The position numbers and the translations under genes were made by a program. This document shows positions 42,330-52,900 of a stretch of 64,000 nt of DNA, piece by piece. The stretch's first letter is position 1; each line of letters opens with the position of its first letter. The stretch is from Mesobacillus sp. S13 (lineage in GTDB: Bacteria; Bacillota; Bacilli; Bacillales; Cytobacillaceae), in NCBI RefSeq assembly GCF_020422885.1, contig NZ_CP084622.1, forward strand, positions 2,623,001-2,687,000. Direction: 5' to 3'. The notes under the pieces were generated by a model. The model was not told the origin of the DNA. It searched no databases and saw nothing but the letters and a program-made list of their open reading frames with translations.

Positions 42330-42935
42330 TTAAGTTGAATAGGATTTGAATTTTTTAATGATGACCCAGCACATGATCCCTATTAACCAGTAAATCGGAA
42401 AAGAATAAATATGTTTCCAGGTAATTTCTTTATAGATGTCGAGATACACCATGAATGGTTCTGCTATAAAAGCCAGGAAAAGGGATAATACACCTGTTGC
42501 AACAAAAAACTTTTTGAATGACATGCTGAATGCTTGATAAACGAACATAAAAGGAATGATGACAACTCCCACATCATATGGATATAACTGCGGATTTAAA
42601 TATGGAGTGAGCCTGACTGGATATGTCCAAACCATTGCGTTGCTTCCGATAGAATCAAGGAAGATGGCTGTTACTCCATAGAACAAGCCGAACGCTGTAT
42701 TTTCAATCAGCCTCGTTTTATCGACCCGCACCCACCAGATTATAGCCGGGACAATGGATAGAACCACCAAAAACCACCATTTATAAGTCAGGAAGTTATT
42801 CTCATGCCAGTACGTCCTTAATACCTTATGGTACTTGGCTTCCGCTTCTAATAGTTCCTGAAGTGATATGGAGCTTAGAATCAGCAGATGTTCATTCAAT
42901 TGGTATCCAATTGCACCCAAAATTGAAAAAAGCAC
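42330..42935 (-). CDS. CBO0543 family membrane protein
   Basis: 201 residues with five or six hydrophobic segments, including WWFLVVLSIVPAIIWWVRVDK and YPYDVGVVIIPFMFVYQ, which are typical of this uncharacterised family found many times in spore-forming Firmicutes genomes. GTG start with AAAGGGTG upstream. Nothing indicates a substrate. Confidence 0.82.
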   Translation of the reverse strand: MLFSILGAIGYQLNEHLLILSSISLQELLEAEAKYHKVLRTYWHENNFLTYKWWFLVVLSIVPAIIWWVRVDKTRLIENTAFGLFYGVTAIFLDSIGSNAMVWTYPVRLTPYLNPQLYPYDVGVVIIPFMFVYQAFSMSFKKFFVATGVLSLFLAFIAEPFMVYLDIYKEITWKHIYSFPIYWLIGIMCWVIIKKFKSYST

Positions 42936-42988
42936 AAAATCACACCCTTTGTATATAGAGTGTGATTTTTGCTACTTAATATGTAAAA

Positions 42989-43276
42989 TCAAGTAAGTTT
43001 TTGATGTTTTATTTCTTTATATTTCGTGATGAGCTGATCCGGCTTTGCATTAGTAAAGAAGGAATACACCCCTCTTGTCGTATGAAGATAAAGGAATCCT
43101 GTCATGCCTGACATTTTCTTGAATGTAATATCCAAAATATCACGCAAATAAAAAACGTCAGAAGCTGTGGTAATCCTGTCATTATACATTTGCATCAATT
43201 GTTCGTACTCTTCATAAACTTGTTCATTATCTTCAATTCTTCGATCCACTTTCAAGTATCTATGTGAACAAAGCAT
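42989..43276 (-). CDS. Hypothetical protein, 95 aa
   Basis: Not recognised. N-terminal half is helical and acidic (DNEQVYEEYEQLMQMYNDR); the C-terminal half (GFLYLHTTRGVYSFFTNAKP followed by DQLITKYKEI) has the strand-strand-helix ending of small PH-like domains, which is only a resemblance. GGGAGGA lies about 8 bases before the ATG. It sits 53 bases upstream of the CBO0543 gene in the same direction, perhaps cotranscribed. Confidence 0.6.
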   Translation of the reverse strand: MLCSHRYLKVDRRIEDNEQVYEEYEQLMQMYNDRITTASDVFYLRDILDITFKKMSGMTGFLYLHTTRGVYSFFTNAKPDQLITKYKEIKHQKLT

Positions 43277-43391
43277 ACACAGCTTCCTCCCTTCTGATCA
43301 AAATCCTACCTAATTTATTTTACTCATGTTGTTTAACAATAACCAATATATTTAACAATGGTAACAGGTCTTCTTAAAAAGGGGGAGTTCT

Positions 43392-43853
43392 TTGAAATGC
43401 ATTGGTGAACTTTTGGACCCGGATAAGTATCATGTCAATGGGAGAATAGCGATTATCGAAAATAAGGAGGCCGTGTTAAAGGTATTTGGTTTTAAAAGTG
43501 GAAAATGGCTTGATCTATGGGATATCGACTCTCGAATCCTGACATTGTTTTATAAATCCTATGAAGAAGAATTTGATTGGTTCATTGTTGTTTATGATTA
43601 CCAGGCTTTCTGTGATGACAGTGATATAAAAGAAGCGATCATATGGCACGAAATCGGCCATATTGAATACCCTGTTCCGGAACATCAGATGAGCATTGAA
43701 AGTGAAATCCAATGTGATCGGCTTGCAATCCAAAATGGACATATGGCTGGAGTCAGTAAAATACTCAATCTTACTATGAAAATGGCATCATCACTTAACC
43801 ATGAAATTTTAACTCATATTACCCTGCAAAGGCAATTGGAACTGCCTGGATGA
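43392..43853 (+). CDS. Putative small zinc metallopeptidase (HEIGH motif)
   Basis: 153 residues without signal peptide. IIWHEIGHIEYP contains a gluzincin-type HExxH (H86, E87, H90), and 19 residues later ESEIQCDRLAIQNG gives the E-x3-CD segment expected for the third ligand in ImmA/IrrE- or M48-like peptidases. This supports an intracellular protease or a peptidase-like regulator. No HTH target gene is adjacent. TTG start with GGGGGAG upstream. The assignment rests on the motif spacing only. Confidence 0.6.
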   Translation: MKCIGELLDPDKYHVNGRIAIIENKEAVLKVFGFKSGKWLDLWDIDSRILTLFYKSYEEEFDWFIVVYDYQAFCDDSDIKEAIIWHEIGHIEYPVPEHQMSIESEIQCDRLAIQNGHMAGVSKILNLTMKMASSLNHEILTHITLQRQLELPG

Positions 43854-43915
43854 AACTATATTTCATTATTCTAGATTTACCCGTTTCCAATCACTACAAT
43901 CGAAAGAAAAAGAAA

Positions 43916-43942
43916 GAAGTCCCAAAAACACTTTGGGACTTC
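43916..43942. terminator. Terminator, metallopeptidase / ppc
   Basis: GAAGTCCCAAA / TTTGGGACTTC perfect 11-bp stem with a 5-base loop between convergent genes. Confidence 0.88.
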
Positions 43943-43950
43943 CTTTTACA

Positions 43951-46713
43951 TCAGCCCGTATTCCTTAATCCTGCAGCAACACCGCTGATTGTTAATAATA
44001 CCTGAGTCAATAATTCATCGTCTGGATCTTCATCCTGACGAAGCTCCTTAATCAACTCAACCTGAATGAAGTTTAGCGGATCGACATATGGATTCCGTCT
44101 ATGAACTGAATCTTTGATATTTGGCGTATGATCCAGTAGTTCTTCATCTTCTGTTATTTCCAGAAGGATATTCTTGGTTCTTTCGTATTCCTCTAAGATG
44201 TTGCCAAAAATACGATCAGCAATTTCTTTATCTTCTACAAGCGATTTGTATTCCTGTGCCGTAGTGATATCTGCTTTCATTAGTGCCATTTGCAGATTAT
44301 CAACCGTACTCCTGAAAAACGGCCATTCTGCATACATTTCCTGTAAGACCTTCAGATTTTCAGGACTTTGTTGTGCAAAGCTCTGCAAACCAGAACCCGC
44401 CGCATACCATGCAGGGAAAAGCTGTCTGCTTTGGGTCCACGCAAATACCCATGGAATAGCACGAAGATTTTCAAACTTACTGCTGTTCTTACGGCTCATT
44501 GGACGAGAACCTATATTAAGCTCAGCAAGTTCCTTTAATGGTGTTGCTTGGTTGAAATAGGTGATGAAATCAGGATCTTCGAACACAAGCGATTGATATT
44601 TCCTCAAGGAAACAGCAGATATTTGTTCGATTGCATCAACCCATCTTTGGTCACGTAAATGGCCCTGCTCAGATTCCTTTAAGACATTAGCAGCTGCCTT
44701 CATCATCGTGGATGTAGCCTGTTCAAGGCTTCTATAAGCAATATCTTTCAATAGGTAGCGAGATGATAATACTTCACCCTGTTCGGTAATTTTCACTCCC
44801 TGCCCAAGTGTTTCGACAGGCTGGGATAGCAAACTTCTGTTCAATGGTCCGCCACCACGGCCCAAGGAACCTCCCCTGCCATGGAAAAACTTCAGTCCAA
44901 TTTGGTACTTCTTCGCCATTTCATTGATTTCGAGCTGGGCTTTGTAAAGTTTCCAGTTAGCCGTCAACGTTCCGCCATCCTTGCTTCCATCTGAATACCC
45001 AAGCATTATTTCCTGCTGGTCCCCCATCTTTTTCAAATGATTGCGGTAAACAGGCATGTTGAATAATGTTTCCATGATTTTAGGCCCAGCTGTTAAATCA
45101 TCGATCGTTTCAAGCAACGGAGCAACATTCAAATCCGTCTCAAATGTACCATCAGTGTGGAGCCTGTAAATACCGGCTTCTTTGGCTAGGACAAGAACTT
45201 CCAGCAAATCACTTGCCGATTGAGTCATACTCACTAAATAAACAGAGATCGATCGCTTTCCGAACTCATTGTGTGCCCGTTTGATCATCTGAAAAACTCG
45301 AAGCATTTCCTGTGTCTCTTTTGAGTAGTCCTCATGAAGAAGGAGCAATGGCCTTGGGTCCGCAAGAATTTTAATAAGTAATTCCTGTTTGTCATCTTCA
45401 GATAATGATGGGTAATCCTGAGTGATCCCGACCTTTTTTAGTATTTCAGATATTGCCGCTTCATGTTCCCCGCTATGGTTCCGAATATCCAGAGTGGCAA
45501 GATGGAATCCAAATAACTGTACTTGCCTGATCAACTTCTGCAAACTTTTAAGCTCATGGTGCACAGGGTGGTGCTGATAGATGCTTCGTTTAATGACAAG
45601 AAGGTCTTCAAGCATTTCCTCTGATGATTTATAGCCTATTTCTGATTTCCCGGCTTCCTTGAGCCTTTGAATGATGACCGCGAATTTACGGCGATACACT
45701 TCGCCTTCAATATTCCACTTTTGATCATCTGTTAAATATCTTTCCTCATCCTCAAGCACAGATGCCATTAACTCTTCACTAACAGCTGCTCTTGTGATTG
45801 AATGGCTGAAACGCTTCATCAAGTCAACTAATACAGCTTTATATTTTTTTAGTACGAGACGTCTTTGTCTTTGCAAAGTTTCCCATGTAATATCTGGAGT
45901 CACATTTGGATTGCCATCCCTGTCACCGCCGATCCATGAACCAAATCGAAGGAAATGAGGCACTTTCCATTCATGTTCAGAATAGTGACCTTTCAGGCTA
46001 GTTTCTACTTCCTGATGGATTTCAGGGAGCACGTCGAATAAAGTCTGGTCAAAATAATAAAGTCCATTCCTTACTTCATCTATGACGGTGGGTTTACGAT
46101 CCCTCAATTCATCCGTTTGCCATAGGACGGAAACCTCATTGAATAAGCTTTCCTCGACCCTTTCACGCTCTTTCTTGGATAAAAGTGGGTTGTCCAGACT
46201 TTTAAGGATATCTGCTATCCTTTTCTGGATCTCCAGAATTGAACGCTTGGTGGCTTCTGTTGGATGGGCTGTTATGATCAATTCCAAAGAAATGGTATTT
46301 AATACATTTTGGATGATATCAGAGGATATATGATTGTCTTTCAATGAAAGGATGGCTGCTTCAATAGAGCCAGGCTGTGCGCTGATCTCGGACTCCAGCA
46401 AGTAATCACGGCGCCTGCGGATCCGATGGTTTTGTTCTGCAGCATTGATTAAATGAAAATATACAGAAAAAGCTCTGATTACATTCTTCCTCATGGGTAC
46501 TGACAAACTAGCGATTTCCTCTTTCAAAGCAGGGTATGTATCGCGGTCATGTCCATTTCTAAGCGTTTTGCACATAGCGCGGATCTTTTCTACTTTTTCA
46601 AACAGTTCCACTCCGCCATGATAGACTAGAATATCTCCAAGGATGTTTCCAAGCATTTTCACATCCCGGCGTAATGGCAAACTGCTGTCATTCACTTCGA
46701 TTCCTGATGTCAT
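43951..46713 (-). CDS. ppc: Phosphoenolpyruvate carboxylase
   Basis: 920 residues, the full length. Makes oxaloacetate from PEP and bicarbonate, refilling the citric acid cycle. Catalytic and substrate motifs are intact: ITAHPTEATKRS (catalytic histidine), GSWIGGDRDGNPNV, GYSDGSKDGG, FFHGRGGSLGRGGGP and the C-terminal RNTG. Bacillus subtilis relies on pyruvate carboxylase, so ppc marks a different Bacillaceae lineage. AGGAAGGTGA lies before the ATG. Confidence 0.97.
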   Translation of the reverse strand: MTSGIEVNDSSLPLRRDVKMLGNILGDILVYHGGVELFEKVEKIRAMCKTLRNGHDRDTYPALKEEIASLSVPMRKNVIRAFSVYFHLINAAEQNHRIRRRRDYLLESEISAQPGSIEAAILSLKDNHISSDIIQNVLNTISLELIITAHPTEATKRSILEIQKRIADILKSLDNPLLSKKERERVEESLFNEVSVLWQTDELRDRKPTVIDEVRNGLYYFDQTLFDVLPEIHQEVETSLKGHYSEHEWKVPHFLRFGSWIGGDRDGNPNVTPDITWETLQRQRRLVLKKYKAVLVDLMKRFSHSITRAAVSEELMASVLEDEERYLTDDQKWNIEGEVYRRKFAVIIQRLKEAGKSEIGYKSSEEMLEDLLVIKRSIYQHHPVHHELKSLQKLIRQVQLFGFHLATLDIRNHSGEHEAAISEILKKVGITQDYPSLSEDDKQELLIKILADPRPLLLLHEDYSKETQEMLRVFQMIKRAHNEFGKRSISVYLVSMTQSASDLLEVLVLAKEAGIYRLHTDGTFETDLNVAPLLETIDDLTAGPKIMETLFNMPVYRNHLKKMGDQQEIMLGYSDGSKDGGTLTANWKLYKAQLEINEMAKKYQIGLKFFHGRGGSLGRGGGPLNRSLLSQPVETLGQGVKITEQGEVLSSRYLLKDIAYRSLEQATSTMMKAAANVLKESEQGHLRDQRWVDAIEQISAVSLRKYQSLVFEDPDFITYFNQATPLKELAELNIGSRPMSRKNSSKFENLRAIPWVFAWTQSRQLFPAWYAAGSGLQSFAQQSPENLKVLQEMYAEWPFFRSTVDNLQMALMKADITTAQEYKSLVEDKEIADRIFGNILEEYERTKNILLEITEDEELLDHTPNIKDSVHRRNPYVDPLNFIQVELIKELRQDEDPDDELLTQVLLTISGVAAGLRNTG

Positions 46714-46909
46714 TTTGTCACCTTCCTAAAACTTGTGAGAATATTTTAAATATTAATATACCATAAAAGGACATAGAATGTGAAATAATAAGCATATTGA
46801 TAAGGTACTCTCCTGTGATTCCATAGGTAATAACTCATTAAAAGTGTAAGTAAATCTTATTTAAATTTCCACCTAAACGCCTCTGTAGACAATCCAATTC
46901 ATTATAGAG

Positions 46910-46937
46910 AAAAGGCTTCCCAAAAAGGAAAGCCTTT
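46910..46937 (-). terminator. Terminator of the giant protease gene
   Basis: AAAGGCTTcC / GgAAAGCCTTT stem with a 6-base loop, 22 bases past the stop on the minus strand. Confidence 0.75.
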
Positions 46938-46958
46938 ATCAACTCATATCCGTTTTTG

Positions 46959-49900
46959 TTAACTTGCTTTATCTTTATCTTTTTTCTTTGGTTTTCCAGT
47001 TACAATTACTTTCATTGTTTTCGCTGTTTTAGTTTTACCGGCGAAGTTCTCAGCTTCTGCAAGCAATGTATGTGATCCATTCGCAAGATCCAACTCCACT
47101 GAGAAAGTGCCGTCACGCCCGGTTTTAGCCGAGTCAATCAGGAATACATCATTCCCATGCTGTTCATAAATATTCACTGTCGTCCCCTGGGCTGCTGTGC
47201 CTTTTACTAATGCCAGTTCATCCTTCACCTTCAATTCATCCAAATCCCAAGCTGGAGCTTCAGGGATTTCCTGAACCGAATCCTTGGACCACCTGATGGC
47301 ATTCACGAATAACTGTCGTCCATCCTGAGTCCACCCATAGTCAGGTCCGATGATATTCGTAACTGAAAAAGAAGACATCAGCAAGTGCATATGATCCTTG
47401 CTCCTGAATTCAAAGCCAATTGATTCACCTTTATCCTCCCCGTCCACTGAAAGGCTCGAAATCGCAATTCCAGTGTAGTCTTTAAAGGTTGAATATGGAC
47501 TTTTCGCACTGTGGATTTTAACGCGGCCATTTTCATCCTGGGCGACTTCATTAAATATTGGATGCCCATCGACAGCTTGAACAAAGATTGCACCTTCATT
47601 ATATCCCTGCTGATCCATTTCCGGACTTCCCGCTGCCTCTTTCAGTCTTTGAATGGAGCCCTCTCCAACGCCCCAAGTTCCCGTGAATACAAGGCTAGTC
47701 TTTTGTTCATCACTTTCTTTGATAAGCTGTTCAAATTGCTCTTTTGTTCCTCTATTTGTATTAACCAGGATGACATCATACTTTCCGACATTCCCTAGGA
47801 TGTCCCAGCCTTTTTCTTCCGCAAATAGCTCCTGCTCGTTTAATAGAGCAGTAAGGGCACCGCTGACATCACCTAACACTGCAGCCTCGAAAGCATTCAG
47901 TTCAAGGTTGAATACTTTATCCTCGGATCCGATCTCAACCTCAAAAGATTCCTGGACATATCCATCTGCCATTACATTCAACGTGTACTCGCCAGGGAGC
48001 AAATTCTGGAAAACATAAGAACCTTTTTCCTGACTGGAACCTTCCATTTTAAAATCAGGTTCATCCTTGGGAACGAGCGTCAATGAAGCACCCGCCACAA
48101 GTTCTTTGCCTTTCTTTCCAGAAATAACACCCTTCAAATCAGATCCTTCAATCGCGTCCAGTGTAAAGTTCAAATCGACACTGCTTCCTAACTCCGCAAC
48201 TTTAGCAGGTTTGGTTTGTTGAGCAAAGCCTCTTGCCTGGACTTTGATTTCATAATCACCGACACCAATTCCAAATTTGTATTGACCTGCTGAGTTAGTG
48301 GTTGTTTTGTTATTTGTTCCCTCGATAGAAACAAAGGCATTTGCAATTGGCTGTCCTTGACTATCCTTAACCACGCCTTTGATTTCACCCTGGCTTGCGG
48401 TCAATGCGTAATTGATTGCATTCAAATATATTTTTTTCGCATTTTCAGTCCATCTGTCATTCGGATGCCCATAGCTGCTGATTTGCAGAGCAGATAAAAG
48501 AATATGGACACTATTGGATGAACTGAACTTATAGGCAATGGAACTGCCTAGTTCTCCCTTAACCGGGTTAGTCAAACTCCCGAGAATCGTACCGCTATAG
48601 TCATCAAACACCGAATATTGTACGCTGCCTTTAGGGTTGAGGAGCAATGGAATTTCTTCACCTTTATTGAATCCCTTAAGGATTGGGTGGTTTTCATCTA
48701 CCCGAAGATTTAGTTCCTTATCTACAAAACTATATTCAAACTCCTCAGGATCTCCATATACATCACTCAAATCTCCAATAGGCCCACCGAACAATGAAGT
48801 GAAAATAATGCTGACTTCATTTTCATTCGCTCGTTCCACCAATGCCTTAAATCTGTCGTCTTCCATGTACAAATCATTGACGATGATCAATTTATAGTTT
48901 GATATATTCTCGATCAAGGTTTCAGATTCCTTATATGGATGCAGATCAACGTCATAACCATTGTTTTCAAGGAATGGCATGATCCTGTCCTGTTGATAAG
49001 GATTTGCAAGGAATGCAATTTTTTCAGAAGCGACAAGCGAGACATTCAAGTCTGTATGCTGGCCTGTGGTAATTACTACAGACTGGTAAACCGGCTTATA
49101 TCCTGCCGCAATCACCCTGACTTCATATTGGCCGGCAGGAAGTGTCGCTTGGTAACTTCCATCTTTACCTGTTGTGACAGATACTGGTGTTCCGATTACT
49201 TCCAGTCTTGCCCCCTCTATTGTATCTTTTGTAGAAGCATCGATAATTTTTCCTGATAGGATACCAGAATCGACCGGCTCTAGGACGAAGTTTTCATTTA
49301 ATGCTTCGCCATTTTCAATTGAAATAGTGAACTCCTTTGGAGCATGTCCAAAAGCATCAACAATCAAGGTGTATGTCCCTTCCTCTAATGCTGCAAAGAA
49401 TTCCCCTTTTTCATCTACCTGATAGGTTTTGCCTGTTTCCTTTACAGTAACCATCCCCTGCACTGCCCCGTTGACATTCTGGACTAGGCCATGGAGTTCA
49501 CCGACAAGAGCCTCTTTCTTATCTAGTGCCCAGTTCAGCGCGTTATTCAACAGCCGTTCTCTCGCGGGGTCAAAGGAGTCATTAGGCTTGAATACATGGC
49601 TGATTGTCATATTGGCTAAAAGAATCTCAACTGAATCAGTCGTCCTTCCTTTATAGGCGATCATGCTGCCCTTTTCATCGGTTTCTGAATGGGAAAAATC
49701 AACAATGGTTTTACCTGAATAGCCGTCAAAACCATAGTAATATCCTGACTTTCCAGGTATTTCGATGATGTCTCCTGCCTTAAAACCTGCAGTAAGTGGA
49801 TGGTCACCCACGACAGTTCCCTGCGCTCCAGGCTTGTTGTTATGTTCGAATATAGTTTTTGGTTCACCATTATATTCCTGTAAATATCTAATCGAACCGC

Positions 49901-52900
49901 GTCCTCCAGCCTGGCCTGTCCAAATGACTGATTTCCTGTTTTCATCCAAAGCTTTCTGGAATGCTAAAAACTCTTCTTTTGTCGGTTCAAGATTTCTGGC
50001 ATAATCGGAATTCGCAAAAATAACATCCACTTCAGCCAACCTGTCTGTATCTTTATAGTTCAGGTAAATGACCTTATAACCTCGTTCTTCCAAATATTGT
50101 TTATAGGTAGTTCCTGAAGCAGTCAGATCGACGATGATTCCAACTGTTGGTGATGGCTTCAATTTTACATTCAAGGTTGCTTTTTGGCCGTCTGTAATTT
50201 TCACTTCAATGTCCTGGCGCACATAGCCTTCTTTTTCTACGCGTGCTGTATAGTTACCTGGTTCCACTTTTGTTAGGTTGTAGAGACCCTGGATATTTGT
50301 TACTGCCTCTTTTGGTGCACCTAACAGTGTAACCTTCGCACCCTCAATTGCACTTCCATCCTTGGAATCTTCCACACTGCCAGTAATGGAGGCAACACTT
50401 TCAGCTACAGACAATGGAATCTCCTTTGGCTCACCGTCCATTTCTGCCGTTATTTTCAAAGTTTTTTCGGCATAGCCATAGGCACTGATTTCAATCTCGT
50501 ATTCTCCTTCTAGCGTCGCGATAGTAAAACTTCCATCTTCACCGCTTGACTGAGTTTGATATGGCTGTCCCTTCACCTTGATATCTGCTATTAAGGGATT
50601 GCCTTCTTCATCGACAATCGTTCCGCTTATCACCGGATATTTAACATTTGCCGCCCATAATACCGAGTTGATGAGAAGCTGTTTTCCTGCCTCTGTATAA
50701 TCCTTGGCACTATGGTAATAAGCAAAACCGTGACCACTCAACAATAATTCAGCACTTCCAGCAGATCTTGGTTTATATGCAACCCCGAGTCCATGCGCGG
50801 CATCAGAACCTTCATGCTTGATTTCCGCAAGAGAAAAGCCGCTATATTCCTTGAAGTAACCAACATAGCTGGAGGATGGAGTGAGGATTTCGATGGACTC
50901 CCCGGCCTTTGCTCCATCAAATATTGGATGTTCCTCTATTACCTTGTACTGGGCAGATTCAGTTGTCTTCCTTATTGTTTTAAGCTCTTTCGGATCCTTT
51001 CTGAAATTCACCAACTGCTTGATGCCGCCACCCCAGACTGCATCACCATAGATTAGGCTGGTTTGTGCTTTATCCGCTGCTTCCATCATTTCATCAGTTA
51101 TGGCTGAAGAGCTTGGGTCATTGAAAAATATGACATCAAACTCTGGCATTCTCTGGACTAATTCTGCCGGCGCAACATCTAAAACACTTACTCCGATCTC
51201 ATTAAAGAGAGCCTTGAAGTTTTTTTCAGAAGAATAGTAGTCACCTACTACCCCGATGGAAGGCATATTGTGCATCTGAATATCGAAATCACCTGAATGG
51301 CGCGCAACATCGACACTCTGAGTTTGTGCGATGTATCCCTCCTTACTGAAAATAAGGAGATATACTTCTTCCTCCAATCCGGAAACCTCATATCTTCCAT
51401 TGGGAGAAGTTTTAACTTCTGCGATTGTTTCGCCTGCTGAGTTTTCAACTGCAAGATCGACTCCCTCGAGCTCCATGCCTGATATGGAGTCCGTTACAGT
51501 TCCAGTTAGGATCCCTTTTTCTGACTCACCTAAAGTAATTTGGACTTTTGCCGCCGTACCCTTTGCTACAGTAACAGTTTCTGCTTTGGAACCCAGTCCT
51601 TTCGATCTTACTTCTAGTTTGAATGTTCCTTCATCATGGAAAAGCGTGAAGTTTCCGTCAGCGTCAGTCTTCACTTTAACTCCTGTTTCAATCATTTCGA
51701 TGTTTGCCTCTACAGGTTCCCCGGCTGCATCGGTTACTGAACCTGTTATTTTTCCGTATTGAGCTTTGTACAGATAATCAATACTGTTAAAAAGAATCTG
51801 CTGCTGGCCGCGAAGCCAGGCCTTGGAACTTTCCCAAGGTACTGTCGCATGGCTAGACAATAATAAATGGGCACTGTCCTCGGATACTGCATAATAGGCA
51901 ATTCCCGACCCTACAAACCCTTGATCCGTGTTGCCGATTTTACCAATTGTCCTACCGGTATACTGATTGAACCAGGCAAAATCTGCATTATTCTCTAAAA
52001 CATTGATTCTGTCTCCAGGTTTATAACCCTTGAAGATAGGATGTTCTGCTTCAACCTGGATTCTCACTTCACCACCATCATAGTCATGTCCAAGGTCTTT
52101 CGGATCCTGGAAAAAGTCCTTCAAATGATGGATGGACCCATAGTTCGCCCCCCACTGATCTGTGAAAATAATGCTGACATGATGAGCTTTTGCTTTTTCT
52201 ACCAACTCTCTAAACTGGTGCTCAGTCGGCTTGATTCCTTCAGAACCATACCCGCCATTCAGGTAAAGCACTTTATAGCGGCTTATGTCCTCGACAACAT
52301 CCCAGCTCCGTTCTTCTGCGATATATCCATTAACATTCAATAGGGTGGTGATCTCACTCTTATAATCATTTAGGACCGCAACATCTATTGGCTGCAATTC
52401 AAAGCTTAGGTCTGTATGATTGCCAGCCTTAACAGCGATTTCCAAGCTGCCGGTCTTGTAACCATCTAACTCTATAACTGCCTTGTAGGTTCCTTCATAA
52501 ACGTCTTTGGAAAATTCCCCATTACTGTCCGTCTTCCCCTCGATCGGTGACTGATTGAGGATGACAGCCGCTCCCTCTACCCGCTTACCAGTGCGCTGGT
52601 CTTTTACAAGGAGGGATAAAGAGCCCTTATCGGCTTCTTCAAGTTGATAATTCTTTATGAATTGATAGCCTGAAGAAAGCTTTACATTTTCAATTATTTG
52701 CTTTTTACCATAAGCAGAAATCCTGATCGTATAGTCACCAGGTGCATGCTTGAGCAAAAAGACTCCATTTTTATCTGCGCTGACAGTTTCTCCTGTTTCT
52801 ACAACCGTCACAGTACCTTCGATAACATTGCCTTCATGATCTTTCATTGCTCCTTTAACAGAGCCAGGTGAGCTATAGCTCTTGACGCCAGTCTGGAAAG

